Of a stretch of DNA of 64,000 nt, positions 34,290 through 42,606 are shown one piece after another. The stretch is from an uncultured bacterium (lineage in GTDB: Bacteria > Cyanobacteriota > Vampirovibrionia > Gastranaerophilales > Gastranaerophilaceae). The translations under genes and the position numbers were made by a program. How positions within the stretch are numbered: position 1 is the stretch's first letter; each line of letters opens with the position of its first letter. Where the stretch lies: the NCBI GenBank assembly GCA_949284985.1, contig CASDWY010000015.1:62001-126000 (forward strand), given 5' to 3'. The notes beneath the pieces were generated by a model. It did no database searches and was not told the DNA's origin. It worked only from the letters and a program-made list of their open reading frames with translations.

Positions 34290-35621
34290 TTGAAAAAACT
34301 AATTACAAAAATTTTAATAATTACAATAACTACACTCGGCATAGCTTGCGAGCAAAAAGCTTTTGCAGACAGAAAAATTGACTATGATTCAGTTATCGCT
34401 GAGCCTGATTACAATAACAATATTACACAACCTCAAAATACTAAACTGAATTCAAAAAATGTAAAACTCTCTGCAGAAATTAAAGACAAAAACGAAAAAT
34501 TATACGCTATTGTTGGCAAATCCCAACTTTTAAAATTTGATGAGCCCGTAACAAGAGTATCAATAACTGAGCCACAATACGCTGATCTGGTTTTACTATC
34601 ACCTCGCGAACTACTTTTAAATGGTAAGAAATCCGGACGAACAAGTCTTATATTTTGGGGTAGCAACAATAAACCTGTTTTCTATAACCTGGTAGTACAA
34701 CAAGATGCTGATGCTTTTTTGCAAGCAGTCGAAGAAATTGCCCCAAATGAAAATGCAAATCTAATTTTTACTGATGATGGAGTTATTCTTTCCGGCCATA
34801 TTTCTTCAACCGGCACAAAAGACAAAATAAAAAACATAGCAAAAGCATATAATTTTAATCTTGTTGATATGTCAGAAAGCCCAACAAAACAAGTCCTCTT
34901 GGAAGTAAAAATAACAGAAGCCTCACGAAACTTTACCAATGAACTTGCAACACAATTTTCCTTTGGTCAAGGCACACAAAATTTTATGCAAAATACATTT
35001 GGTACTATAGGGAATATAAGCCAAGGTGCATTTGATGGCACCATAAACGGATTTCAATACATTTTTGCTAACAATTCTGCCAAATTAGCATTTTCTATTC
35101 GGGCAGGCGAAAAAAACGGAACTATAAAAATTCTGGCAGAACCGAAATTGCTTGCGCTTGATAATGCAGAAGCAAGTTTTAACGTTGGCAACGAAGTTCC
35201 TGTTCCGTCTGATATAGGACAATACGGTCAAGTTTCATATCAATTTAAAAATACTGGAGTTATTCTTAACTTTAAACCACAAATTTTAGAAAAATCTAAC
35301 CGAGTAATTTTAAAACTCTCTCCAGAAGTTAGCGAAGTTGATGATTCACTCGCTATTCAACAACAAGGAGGCGGAAGAATTCCAGGATTTAAAACAAGAA
35401 AAGTTGACACAACGGTTGAACTTGGCGATGGAGAAACTCTTATTATAGCCGGTTTATTAAAACAAACCAGCAGCAAAAGTAAAACCAAAGTGCCTTGGAT
35501 TTCAAACATCCCTGTTCTTGGGCTATTGTTTACTAACCTAAGCGATACAAAAGATGATACAGAACTCGTTATATTTATAACACCTAGAATCGTTGAAATG
35601 AACTCTACAGAAACACTTTAA
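34290..35621 (+). CDS. cpaC: Tad pilus secretin CpaC/RcpA
   Basis: 443 aa outer-membrane channel. A signal peptide (ITKILIITITTLGIACEQKAFA) precedes the pilus N0-type domain with KSQLLKFDEPVTRVSI and LNGKKSGRTSLIFWG, a BON-like segment (DDGVILSGHISS) and the secretin domain with ISYQ-type VSYQFKNTGVILNFKPQI, VELGDGETLIIAGLL and SNIPVLGLLF. It starts with TTG at 34290, with AGAGGT 6 nt upstream; no ATG fits. Presence of a secretin implies a two-membrane envelope. Confidence 0.9.
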   Translation: MKKLITKILIITITTLGIACEQKAFADRKIDYDSVIAEPDYNNNITQPQNTKLNSKNVKLSAEIKDKNEKLYAIVGKSQLLKFDEPVTRVSITEPQYADLVLLSPRELLLNGKKSGRTSLIFWGSNNKPVFYNLVVQQDADAFLQAVEEIAPNENANLIFTDDGVILSGHISSTGTKDKIKNIAKAYNFNLVDMSESPTKQVLLEVKITEASRNFTNELATQFSFGQGTQNFMQNTFGTIGNISQGAFDGTINGFQYIFANNSAKLAFSIRAGEKNGTIKILAEPKLLALDNAEASFNVGNEVPVPSDIGQYGQVSYQFKNTGVILNFKPQILEKSNRVILKLSPEVSEVDDSLAIQQQGGGRIPGFKTRKVDTTVELGDGETLIIAGLLKQTSSKSKTKVPWISNIPVLGLLFTNLSDTKDDTELVIFITPRIVEMNSTETL

Positions 35622-35630
35622 GGGGATAAA

Positions 35631-36833
35631 ATGAATAATTTAGTCAGCGTAGTAATAATAGATAAAGAAGAAGCTTCAAAAAAAATTATAAAAAACTTCT
35701 TGCAAAATGTTTCAGATATTTTTATTGATAAAGACTTTGCAGACTCATTTGAAGCTTATAACTACGTTATTGAAAATAGAACAAATATTATCATTGCAGA
35801 TATTACAGAAGAGCCTGACGTTACTTTTGAATTAATAAATAAAATAACAACAATAAACAAACAAGCCAAAATTATAGTAACTTCATACAGTACAGATGCC
35901 GAACTTGTTATAAAAGCAATGAGAATAGGTGCAAGAGAATTTTTAACAAAACCAATAAAAGAAGAAGAATTAATCAATGCAGTAACAAAATTGCGCGATT
36001 TATCACTCGGAAATATGTCCGATAACAATAAATGCAAAATCATATCCACATTTTCAAACAAAGGTGGTATCGGAAAAACTGCCATTGCAGTAAATTTAGC
36101 ATTAGAACTTGCAAATTTAACAAAAGAAAAAGTTGCATTAATTGATCTTAATCTTCAATTAGGAGATGTAACAACATTTTTAGATTTAAATCCGAGTTTT
36201 GATATTTCATACGTGGTAAATAATATAAACCGTGTTGATGAAACATTTTTACTATCAACTTTAGAAAAATACAAAGATACAAGTTTGTACGTTCTTGCGG
36301 ATCCGCCATATTTAGAACAGGCTGAAGACATTACTTCCGATCAAATTTCAAAACTTTTTGATGTACTAAAAGACACTTTTTCATATATAATTGTAGACAC
36401 AGGATCTAATTTTGACGGCAAAACAATAACAGTATTAGATAACTCTGATCTTATACTGTTAGTAACAATTGTAAATCTTCCGGCAATACGCAATTGCCAA
36501 AGATGCTTAGAACTCTTTGAAAGACTTGGATATGGTAAAGACAAAGCCAAAATTATTCTGAATAGATACATGGATAATGAAGAAATAAAAATAGAAGACG
36601 TAGAAGACGTTTTAGACAGAAAAATATACTGGAAAATTCCTAACAATTATTTTACTATCATGTCATCAATAAACAAAGGTATTCCTGTAGGAATTGTAAA
36701 TCCCGACTCAAATATCGCACACAACTACAGAGAACTGGCAGCAATGCTTTCTGATAACATTGGTTCCATAAAATACACAACTAAACAACAAAGAACAAAT
36801 AACTTTAATTTCTTAAATATATTTAAAAAATAA
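35631..36833 (+). CDS. cpaE: CpaE/TadZ-like pilus localisation ATPase
   Basis: 400 aa. Residues 1-125 form a receiver-like domain that keeps likely phospho-site residues (Asp57 in IIIADITEE, Lys107 in FLTKPIKE). A MinD/ParA-type ATPase follows with the deviant Walker A SNKGGIGKTAIAVNLA (P-loop Lys about 144-149) and VALIDLNLQLGDVTTFLDL. CpaE/TadZ places the Tad machine, often at the pole. SD GGGGAT precedes the ATG. Between secretin and CpaF, the usual order. Confidence 0.88.
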   Translation: MNNLVSVVIIDKEEASKKIIKNFLQNVSDIFIDKDFADSFEAYNYVIENRTNIIIADITEEPDVTFELINKITTINKQAKIIVTSYSTDAELVIKAMRIGAREFLTKPIKEEELINAVTKLRDLSLGNMSDNNKCKIISTFSNKGGIGKTAIAVNLALELANLTKEKVALIDLNLQLGDVTTFLDLNPSFDISYVVNNINRVDETFLLSTLEKYKDTSLYVLADPPYLEQAEDITSDQISKLFDVLKDTFSYIIVDTGSNFDGKTITVLDNSDLILLVTIVNLPAIRNCQRCLELFERLGYGKDKAKIILNRYMDNEEIKIEDVEDVLDRKIYWKIPNNYFTIMSSINKGIPVGIVNPDSNIAHNYRELAAMLSDNIGSIKYTTKQQRTNNFNFLNIFKK

Positions 36834-36844
36834 AGGAAAAAACA

Positions 36845-38320
36845 TTGTCACTAAAAGACCGATTAAATCGAACACCGGAAAAACAACTTCAACAAGAAAA
36901 ATCATATGAACTCTTGTTCCAAACAGGAGAAGTTAGTAGTGAATTTTTACAACTCAAAGAACGTATTCACAATCTTTTAATAGAAAAAGTTAATGCAACC
37001 CCAACATGGATAAACTTTAGTGACGATGAACAAAAAGATCTTATAAGAGAATTTATTGATAACCAATTAGAAACAAACTTTAAATCAGTTCCGCTTAATC
37101 GAGCAGAAAAAGAAAGGCTTATCAGAGAACTTGTTCAAGAAACAAAAGGATACGGTCCGCTTGATCCTCTTTTGGAAGATCCTGACATATCAGATATTCT
37201 CGTTAATGGTGCCAAAAATATCTATATTGAAAAAAATGGAAAATTGCACAAAACGCCAATAACATTTAAAGATAATAACCACCTAAAAAATATAATTGAA
37301 AGAATTGTTTCAAAAGTAGGAAGGAGAATAGACGAAAAGTCACCTATGGTAGACGCAAGATTACCTGACGGAAGCCGTGTAAATGCAATTATTCCACCTC
37401 TAGCAATAGATGGACCATCTCTTTCAATAAGAAAATTTAAAGGCGATGCAGGTTCTTTAAATAGTCTTTTAAAATGGGGCTCAATTACTGTTGAAATTGC
37501 TGATTTTCTATCTTCAATTGTAAAAGCCAGAGCAAATATTGTTATAAGTGGAGGTACCGGCTCGGGTAAAACCACACTTCTAAACAGTCTTTCTGACGAA
37601 ATTCCTCATGACGAACGAATTATTACTATAGAAGATTCTGCCGAATTATCCCTAAAACAAGAACATATCGTTAGACTAGAGACACGACCTGCAAACATTG
37701 AAGGTACAGGACAAATTTCTACACGGGACTTGGTAATAAATGCACTGAGAATGCGTCCTGACAGAATTGTCATAGGAGAATGCCGCGGTTCAGAAGCTTT
37801 AGATATGCTTCAGGCTATGAATACCGGACATGATGGCTCTTTAACAACACTTCACGCAAATTCTCCACGTGATGCGCTTTCTAGACTTGAAACTATGGTG
37901 CTGTTTGCAGGAATTAATTTGCCTGATAGAAACATAAAATCTCAAATTGCATCTGCAATTGACTTCATTATTCAAACAAACAGACTTGAAGATGGATCAA
38001 GAAAAGTTATTTCTATTTCTGAAGTAACAGGTATGGAAGAAGACATTATATCAATGCAAGAAATCTTTCATTTCGAACAAGTCGGACTGGAAAATGGTAA
38101 AGTTGTAGGCGTACATATATCTACAGGAATTAGACCTGAATTCATTGAAAAAATGCTCACAAAAGGTATTAATATTGATGTTTCAATATTTAATAAAGAA
38201 CACAGACACACTTATGCTAGTAAAGATGCAAACAATTTGGTTCGTGAGCTTGAAAAAAATGCGCCGGTAAAAACAAGATTAATGCAAAATAATGCTCTTG
38301 CTCAAAGGTTAAGAAAATGA
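36845..38320 (+). CDS. cpaF: Tad pilus motor ATPase CpaF/TadA
   Basis: 491-aa type II/IV secretion ATPase that powers pilus assembly. N-terminal ETKGYGPLDPLLEDPDISDILVN is typical of CpaF. Walker A is ISGGTGSGKTTLLN, the Asp box IITIEDSAEL, Walker B RPDRIVIGECRG, and the His box LTTLHANSPRDALSRLE. It starts with TTG at 36845 with AAAGGA 7 nt upstream. The 3' end overlaps tadB by ATGA. Confidence 0.95.
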   Translation: MSLKDRLNRTPEKQLQQEKSYELLFQTGEVSSEFLQLKERIHNLLIEKVNATPTWINFSDDEQKDLIREFIDNQLETNFKSVPLNRAEKERLIRELVQETKGYGPLDPLLEDPDISDILVNGAKNIYIEKNGKLHKTPITFKDNNHLKNIIERIVSKVGRRIDEKSPMVDARLPDGSRVNAIIPPLAIDGPSLSIRKFKGDAGSLNSLLKWGSITVEIADFLSSIVKARANIVISGGTGSGKTTLLNSLSDEIPHDERIITIEDSAELSLKQEHIVRLETRPANIEGTGQISTRDLVINALRMRPDRIVIGECRGSEALDMLQAMNTGHDGSLTTLHANSPRDALSRLETMVLFAGINLPDRNIKSQIASAIDFIIQTNRLEDGSRKVISISEVTGMEEDIISMQEIFHFEQVGLENGKVVGVHISTGIRPEFIEKMLTKGINIDVSIFNKEHRHTYASKDANNLVRELEKNAPVKTRLMQNNALAQRLRK

Positions 38321-39282
38321 ATACTGTAATAATTAGCCTAATAGTAGGTATGTCAAGCTTTTTTATCTCAATTCTTTTATTTTCCTCTGCAACTAAAAGA
38401 AAAGGCGCAGAACAAAAACGATTAGAAAAAATAAAAAATAAATCTTTTAAAAAAGAAAAAGAATTAGAAAAAAAAATTTCACTCATTGTTTCTGATACAA
38501 CCTACCGCTTAAAATTTATGGGGAATTTTTTGCGTCAATTTAAAATAACAGAAAAAATAAAAAATGCCCTATTTTTAGCAGATTCAAAAATGTATTTAGA
38601 TACTTTTTTATTCATAAGTATTTCATTAGGTATTTTAGCTTGCTGCTTAATAGCAATAATATCAAAACCTTTTGCCCCAATCGGACTGTTTGCAACAGCA
38701 ATTCCATTTATTATATTAAAAGTTAAAATAAATAAACGATTACATATGTTCACACAACAATTTCCGGATGCATTAAATATGATATCCAGTTCTCTAAGAG
38801 CAGGACACCCGTTAATGTCATCATTTGAAATAGTTGTACAGGAAATGCCGCAGCCGGTAAATATTATTTTCAAAACTGCTGTAGATGAAATTTCATTAGG
38901 CGTTGACGTAAAAGATGCACTTAACAACATGGTTAAAATTATACCGGGCAGTATAGATTTAAAATTTTTTGTTACAGCTGTTTTAATCCAACGTGATGTC
39001 GGAGGAAATCTTGCCGAACTACTAGATGGTCTTTCCACAACTATTCGCGAACGGTTTAAACTGTTAGGACAATTAAGAGCTCAAACCGCTCAAACAAGAT
39101 TTTCAGGAATCGTTTTAAGTATAATGCCTCCACTTGTAGGAGGAGGAATATTTTTACTCAGCCCAGAATATATGGAACCACTGCTTAAAACACAGCAAGG
39201 TAATTTAGCTCTTTTAAGTGCTATTTTTTTAACACTTCTGGGTCTGTATTTTATTAATAAAATTACAAACATTGAAATGTAG
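38317..39282 (+). CDS. tadB: Tad pilus inner-membrane protein TadB
   Basis: 321 aa of the T2SSF family, with an N-terminal span, two central spans (about 85-125) and a C-terminal span. Motifs include FPDALNMISSSLRAGHPLMSSFEIV and the QRDVGGNLAELLDGLSTTIRER signature. With TadC it forms the platform above the ATPase. It overlaps cpaF by 4 nt and is followed by tadC after 8 nt. Confidence 0.92.
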   Translation: MNTVIISLIVGMSSFFISILLFSSATKRKGAEQKRLEKIKNKSFKKEKELEKKISLIVSDTTYRLKFMGNFLRQFKITEKIKNALFLADSKMYLDTFLFISISLGILACCLIAIISKPFAPIGLFATAIPFIILKVKINKRLHMFTQQFPDALNMISSSLRAGHPLMSSFEIVVQEMPQPVNIIFKTAVDEISLGVDVKDALNNMVKIIPGSIDLKFFVTAVLIQRDVGGNLAELLDGLSTTIRERFKLLGQLRAQTAQTRFSGIVLSIMPPLVGGGIFLLSPEYMEPLLKTQQGNLALLSAIFLTLLGLYFINKITNIEM

Positions 39283-39290
39283 GAGAAAAA

Positions 39291-40184
39291 TTGGAAATTA
39301 TAGTTTCATTAATATTAGGAATATCAATTGCTTCAATCATATTTTTATTGTTTTTCGACAAAAAGAGTTTGCTTGAAACCCGTATTAAAAAAATAGCAAA
39401 GCAACAAAGACAATATACTAAAAGTATTGCCAAAAATATTGCGGAAATAATAGGAAGTTACGGCAAGAAAAACAAAAAAAACCAAGAACAAATTGCAAAA
39501 AACAAGCTACTTCTTATGCAAGCAGGAGAAGACTCAAATGAAGATACAGTTATGATTTTTGAAGGACAAAAAATCATCGCACTAATTATTACTCTTATAA
39601 TTTGTCTTATTCTAATGTCCATACTCGGATTTACAAAAATAAATTTGCTAATTACAATTACTATTCTTCTGCTTGTTTACAAGCTACCAAATCTAATACT
39701 AAAACAAAGAATTGCAAAACGTCAAAAAGAATTTATCCGCAATTTACCTGATGCCATCGATTTGCTATCTATATGCATAAAAGCAGGACTAGGACTCGAT
39801 GCTGCACTTAATAGAGTATCAAATGAATTTGCTCTTACCTCCAAAATTGTAGCCAAAGAATTTGATAGACTAAATCGTGACGTCCTATCAGGCTTAACAA
39901 AACAAGAAGCATATCGAAATATGGCAATTTGCAACCCAAATGCCGAAGTAAAATCATTTGTCGCACTATTAATTCAAACAGAAAAACTTGGTACAAGCAT
40001 TACTCAATCACTGGATGCATATTGTGACTCTGTTCGAACCAGAAAAAGACAACGAATTGAAGAACTTGCTCAACAAGCTGCAGGGAAAATGACTATCCCA
40101 ATGGTTTTGTTTATGTTGCCTGCAATCTTTTTAATTATTCTCTACCCGGCTATAATTAAAATAAGCACAAACATGTCTTTTTAA
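39291..40184 (+). CDS. tadC: Tad pilus inner-membrane protein TadC
   Basis: 297 aa of the T2SSF family, the shorter partner of TadB. It shows RNLPDAIDLLSICIKAGLGLDAAL, LIQTEKLGTSITQSLDAYCDSVRTRKRQR and a last span MVLFMLPAIFLIILYPA. Start is TTG at 39291 with AGGAG 5 nt upstream; no ATG fits. Last gene of the operon. No Flp pilin, TadE/F minor pilin or CpaA/TadV peptidase follows. Confidence 0.92.
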   Translation: MEIIVSLILGISIASIIFLLFFDKKSLLETRIKKIAKQQRQYTKSIAKNIAEIIGSYGKKNKKNQEQIAKNKLLLMQAGEDSNEDTVMIFEGQKIIALIITLIICLILMSILGFTKINLLITITILLLVYKLPNLILKQRIAKRQKEFIRNLPDAIDLLSICIKAGLGLDAALNRVSNEFALTSKIVAKEFDRLNRDVLSGLTKQEAYRNMAICNPNAEVKSFVALLIQTEKLGTSITQSLDAYCDSVRTRKRQRIEELAQQAAGKMTIPMVLFMLPAIFLIILYPAIIKISTNMSF

Positions 40185-40195
40185 AAAAGATGACA

Positions 40196-41098
40196 TTATT
40201 GATTTATAGATGCAATATCTTTTGCAATTTGCTTTTGCAATTCTTTAACAGAAAGAAATTTAATTTCATTTCGCAAAAACTCTATCACCTCAACTCTAAC
40301 AGCTTCACCATAAATATTTTTTGAAAAATCTAACAAATGTGCTTCAAATGTAGGATTTAACGTATTATTAACAGTAGGCTTTAACCCCCAATTAGCGAGT
40401 GCTTTATATCTTTTAGACTCAACTTCTACCTCAACGGAATAAACGCCATACGGTATTTTTACCATACTCATAGGATACTCTAAATTTATTGTCGGAAAAC
40501 TGATTGTACGACCTATTTTTTGACCGCTTTGAACTACTGATTCAAACGCAAACCTATGTCCCAAAAGTTTGTTTGCTGTGTATATATCACCTTTTGACAA
40601 AAATTCCTTTATAACAGAAGAACTTATAACCGTATCTTTATATGTAATTGGTGGAATTTCAAAATATTTATACCCAAATTCATCTTGATGCTCATATAAA
40701 AATTTTGTATTACCCTGTCTGTGCATACCAAAAAAATGATTAAAACCTGTTGTAATAGATTTAGGTTTAAAATTATCTATCAAAACTTCTTTTAAATAGT
40801 TATATGCCGTTTTATCAGCCAACTCACGATTAAATTCCAAAACATAAACAAAATCAATTCCTAACCCTTCAATAAGACTTAATTTTTCCTCTAAAGTTGA
40901 AATATAACCAATTTCAAAACCATGCAGCAAACATAAAGGATGCTCAATAAATGTTATTAAAGCAGATTTTCCACCATTTTGCCTCGCATAATTAACTGCA
41001 TTTTTTATTACAACTTGATGCCCCAGGTGAACTCCGTCAAAAAAACCAAGACACAGGGACATATCAGTTTGTTTATTCAGCTCGTAGTAAACTTCCAT
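40196..41098 (-). CDS. ribF: bifunctional riboflavin kinase/FAD synthetase RibF
   Basis: 300 aa. The N-terminal FAD synthetase part has LGFFDGVHLGHQVVIKNAV (nucleotidyltransferase HxGH-type) and TGFNHFFGM-like TTGFNHFFGMHRQGN. The C-terminal kinase part has VQSGQKIGRTISFPTINL and NWGLKPTVNNTLNPTFEAHLLDF. It makes FMN and FAD from riboflavin. It follows minE by 6 nt on the same strand, so it may be in the Min operon. Convergent with tadC. Confidence 0.94.
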   Translation of the reverse strand: MEVYYELNKQTDMSLCLGFFDGVHLGHQVVIKNAVNYARQNGGKSALITFIEHPLCLLHGFEIGYISTLEEKLSLIEGLGIDFVYVLEFNRELADKTAYNYLKEVLIDNFKPKSITTGFNHFFGMHRQGNTKFLYEHQDEFGYKYFEIPPITYKDTVISSSVIKEFLSKGDIYTANKLLGHRFAFESVVQSGQKIGRTISFPTINLEYPMSMVKIPYGVYSVEVEVESKRYKALANWGLKPTVNNTLNPTFEAHLLDFSKNIYGEAVRVEVIEFLRNEIKFLSVKELQKQIAKDIASINQ

Positions 41099-41104
41099 TT
41101 TTAA

Positions 41105-41773
41105 TTATTTACTACCTTTTTTGTTTACTTTTGATGAACTGTTCTTTTTTTGACTCTCAGCTTCACCATCAAGTTTTTCTATATTATCTTCAGGCTGTAC
41201 TTCAGAATTTACTTCATCTTCTTCATTTTTATCAACTTCAATCGAAACATCCTCCATACAAGTACAAGAGTTTTCTTGCTGACAACCACAAGAACATTGT
41301 TCATCACAAGGAGGCTCAATTTCATCTATTGCTCCTTCAGAAAATTCGATTATAGTTTCTTCAACTTCCTCTGACTCTTCAGAAGTTGGTTCTGACTCTT
41401 GCTCATTTAATTCACTTTCCTCACCTTTTTGAGCAAGTTCCTTAGCCTTTTTAGCTTCTTCCAAAGCCTCTTGAATTTCCTCTGGTTTTTTTGCTCTAAT
41501 TACAGGAATATTAAGCATTAAAGCCATAGACTCCCCATCACCGTCAAGATTCAAGCCCAACGCCTCTTTATCAATCACAATATACTTTGAAATAACCTCT
41601 ATTAATTCTTCTCTAAGCTGGGCCATAACTTCCGGTTCCAAATTAGATCTATCCTGCATCAAAACAAGTTTAAGACGATTCTTAGCGGTTTCTTTTGTAT
41701 TTTCACCCTCAACTTTTTCAGCTTGAAAGAAGTTGATAACTTTATTATAAAAATCTGTTAAAAAATCCCTCAT
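41105..41773 (-). CDS. minE: MinE cell-division topological factor with long acidic, Cys-bearing tail
   Basis: 222 aa, more than twice the usual length (about 85-100). Residues 1-95 are a normal MinE: amphipathic MRDFLTDFYNKVINFF, NRLKLVLMQDRSNLEPEVM, LREELIEVISKYIVID and LNIPVIRAKK. Residues about 97-155 are Glu-rich with a helical EALEEAKKAKELAQ start. Residues 156-172 hold six Cys (156, 160, 162, 164, 170, 172) in a spacing that could bind metal. The tail ends with Lys/Ser-rich residues. It lies 3 nt behind minD. MinE drives pole-to-pole oscillation of MinD; what the tail adds is not known to me. Confidence 0.93.
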   Translation of the reverse strand: MRDFLTDFYNKVINFFQAEKVEGENTKETAKNRLKLVLMQDRSNLEPEVMAQLREELIEVISKYIVIDKEALGLNLDGDGESMALMLNIPVIRAKKPEEIQEALEEAKKAKELAQKGEESELNEQESEPTSEESEEVEETIIEFSEGAIDEIEPPCDEQCSCGCQQENSCTCMEDVSIEVDKNEEDEVNSEVQPEDNIEKLDGEAESQKKNSSSKVNKKGSK

Positions 41774-41776
41774 AGC

Positions 41777-42589
41777 TTATTCTCCTTTACCCAAAGATTT
41801 AAAAAATCTTTTAATCTTATCCAGAATATTTTTAGGTTCATCAAGATCTATAAAAGGAACATCTTCACCCATAATTCTTCTTGCAATATTCAAATAAGCT
41901 TTTCCTGCAAGTGATTTTTCCTCATTGACAGCAGGAATACCTTTATTGGTAGAAGTAATAATATAAGTATCATCCGGTACAACCCCAAGCAAATCGCAAT
42001 GTAAAGTATTTATAACATCATCAACACTTAACATATCATTTGTTTGAACCATTTGTGGACGAACACGATTTATTACAAGTTTATAACTATCTATTTCTTC
42101 CCTAGCTTGTAATAAACCAATAATTCTATCTGCATCACGAATTGCCGAAACCTCAGGAGTAGTAACAACTATAGCCTCAGATGCACCGGCAACAGCATTT
42201 TGAAAACCTTGCTCAATACCTGCCGGACAATCTAAAAGAACAAAATCAAATTCTTCTTTAAGTTCATCACATAATTCTTTTAACTGGTCTTGTGAAACAG
42301 CAGATTTATCACGAGTTTGAGCAGCAGCAAGCAAACACAGATTGGGGTTTCGTTTATCTTTTACCAAAGCCTGTTTCAGCTTACATCTTTCTTCTACAAC
42401 ATCAACAAGTGTATATACAATCCTATTTTCTAACCCAAGCAACAAATCTAAATTTCTCAATCCAATATCAGTATCTATAAGCACAACACTTGAACCATTT
42501 TTTGCCAGTGCTGTACCTATATTGGCACTTGTGGTAGTTTTCCCAACACCACCCTTTCCTGATGTAATTACAATTACGCGACCAGACAT
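41777..42589 (-). CDS. minD: septum-site determining ATPase MinD
   Basis: 270 aa. Deviant Walker A ITSGKGGVGKTTTSANIG, LIDTDIGLRNLDLLLGLENR, FVLLDCPAGIEQGF and VTTPEVSAIRDADRIIGLL. The C-terminal KNILDKIKRFFKSLG is an amphipathic membrane-targeting helix. MinD recruits MinC to block FtsZ near the poles. SD AGGAG lies before the ATG. It is 17 nt from minC and 3 nt from minE. Confidence 0.97.
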   Translation of the reverse strand: MSGRVIVITSGKGGVGKTTTSANIGTALAKNGSSVVLIDTDIGLRNLDLLLGLENRIVYTLVDVVEERCKLKQALVKDKRNPNLCLLAAAQTRDKSAVSQDQLKELCDELKEEFDFVLLDCPAGIEQGFQNAVAGASEAIVVTTPEVSAIRDADRIIGLLQAREEIDSYKLVINRVRPQMVQTNDMLSVDDVINTLHCDLLGVVPDDTYIITSTNKGIPAVNEEKSLAGKAYLNIARRIMGEDVPFIDLDEPKNILDKIKRFFKSLGKGE

Positions 42590-42606
42590 TACTATCTCCT
42601 TATATA

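Noticed and set aside
40176-40190. TCTTTTT/AAAAAAGA as a terminator after tadC
   Set aside because: A/T-only with no loop and overlapping the stop codon, so a stable hairpin is unlikely.
41131-41374. Plus-strand frames antisense to the MinE tail
   Set aside because: Lys/Glu-rich codons read backwards give Phe/Leu-rich frames. The sense frame is continuous with MinE and is kept.
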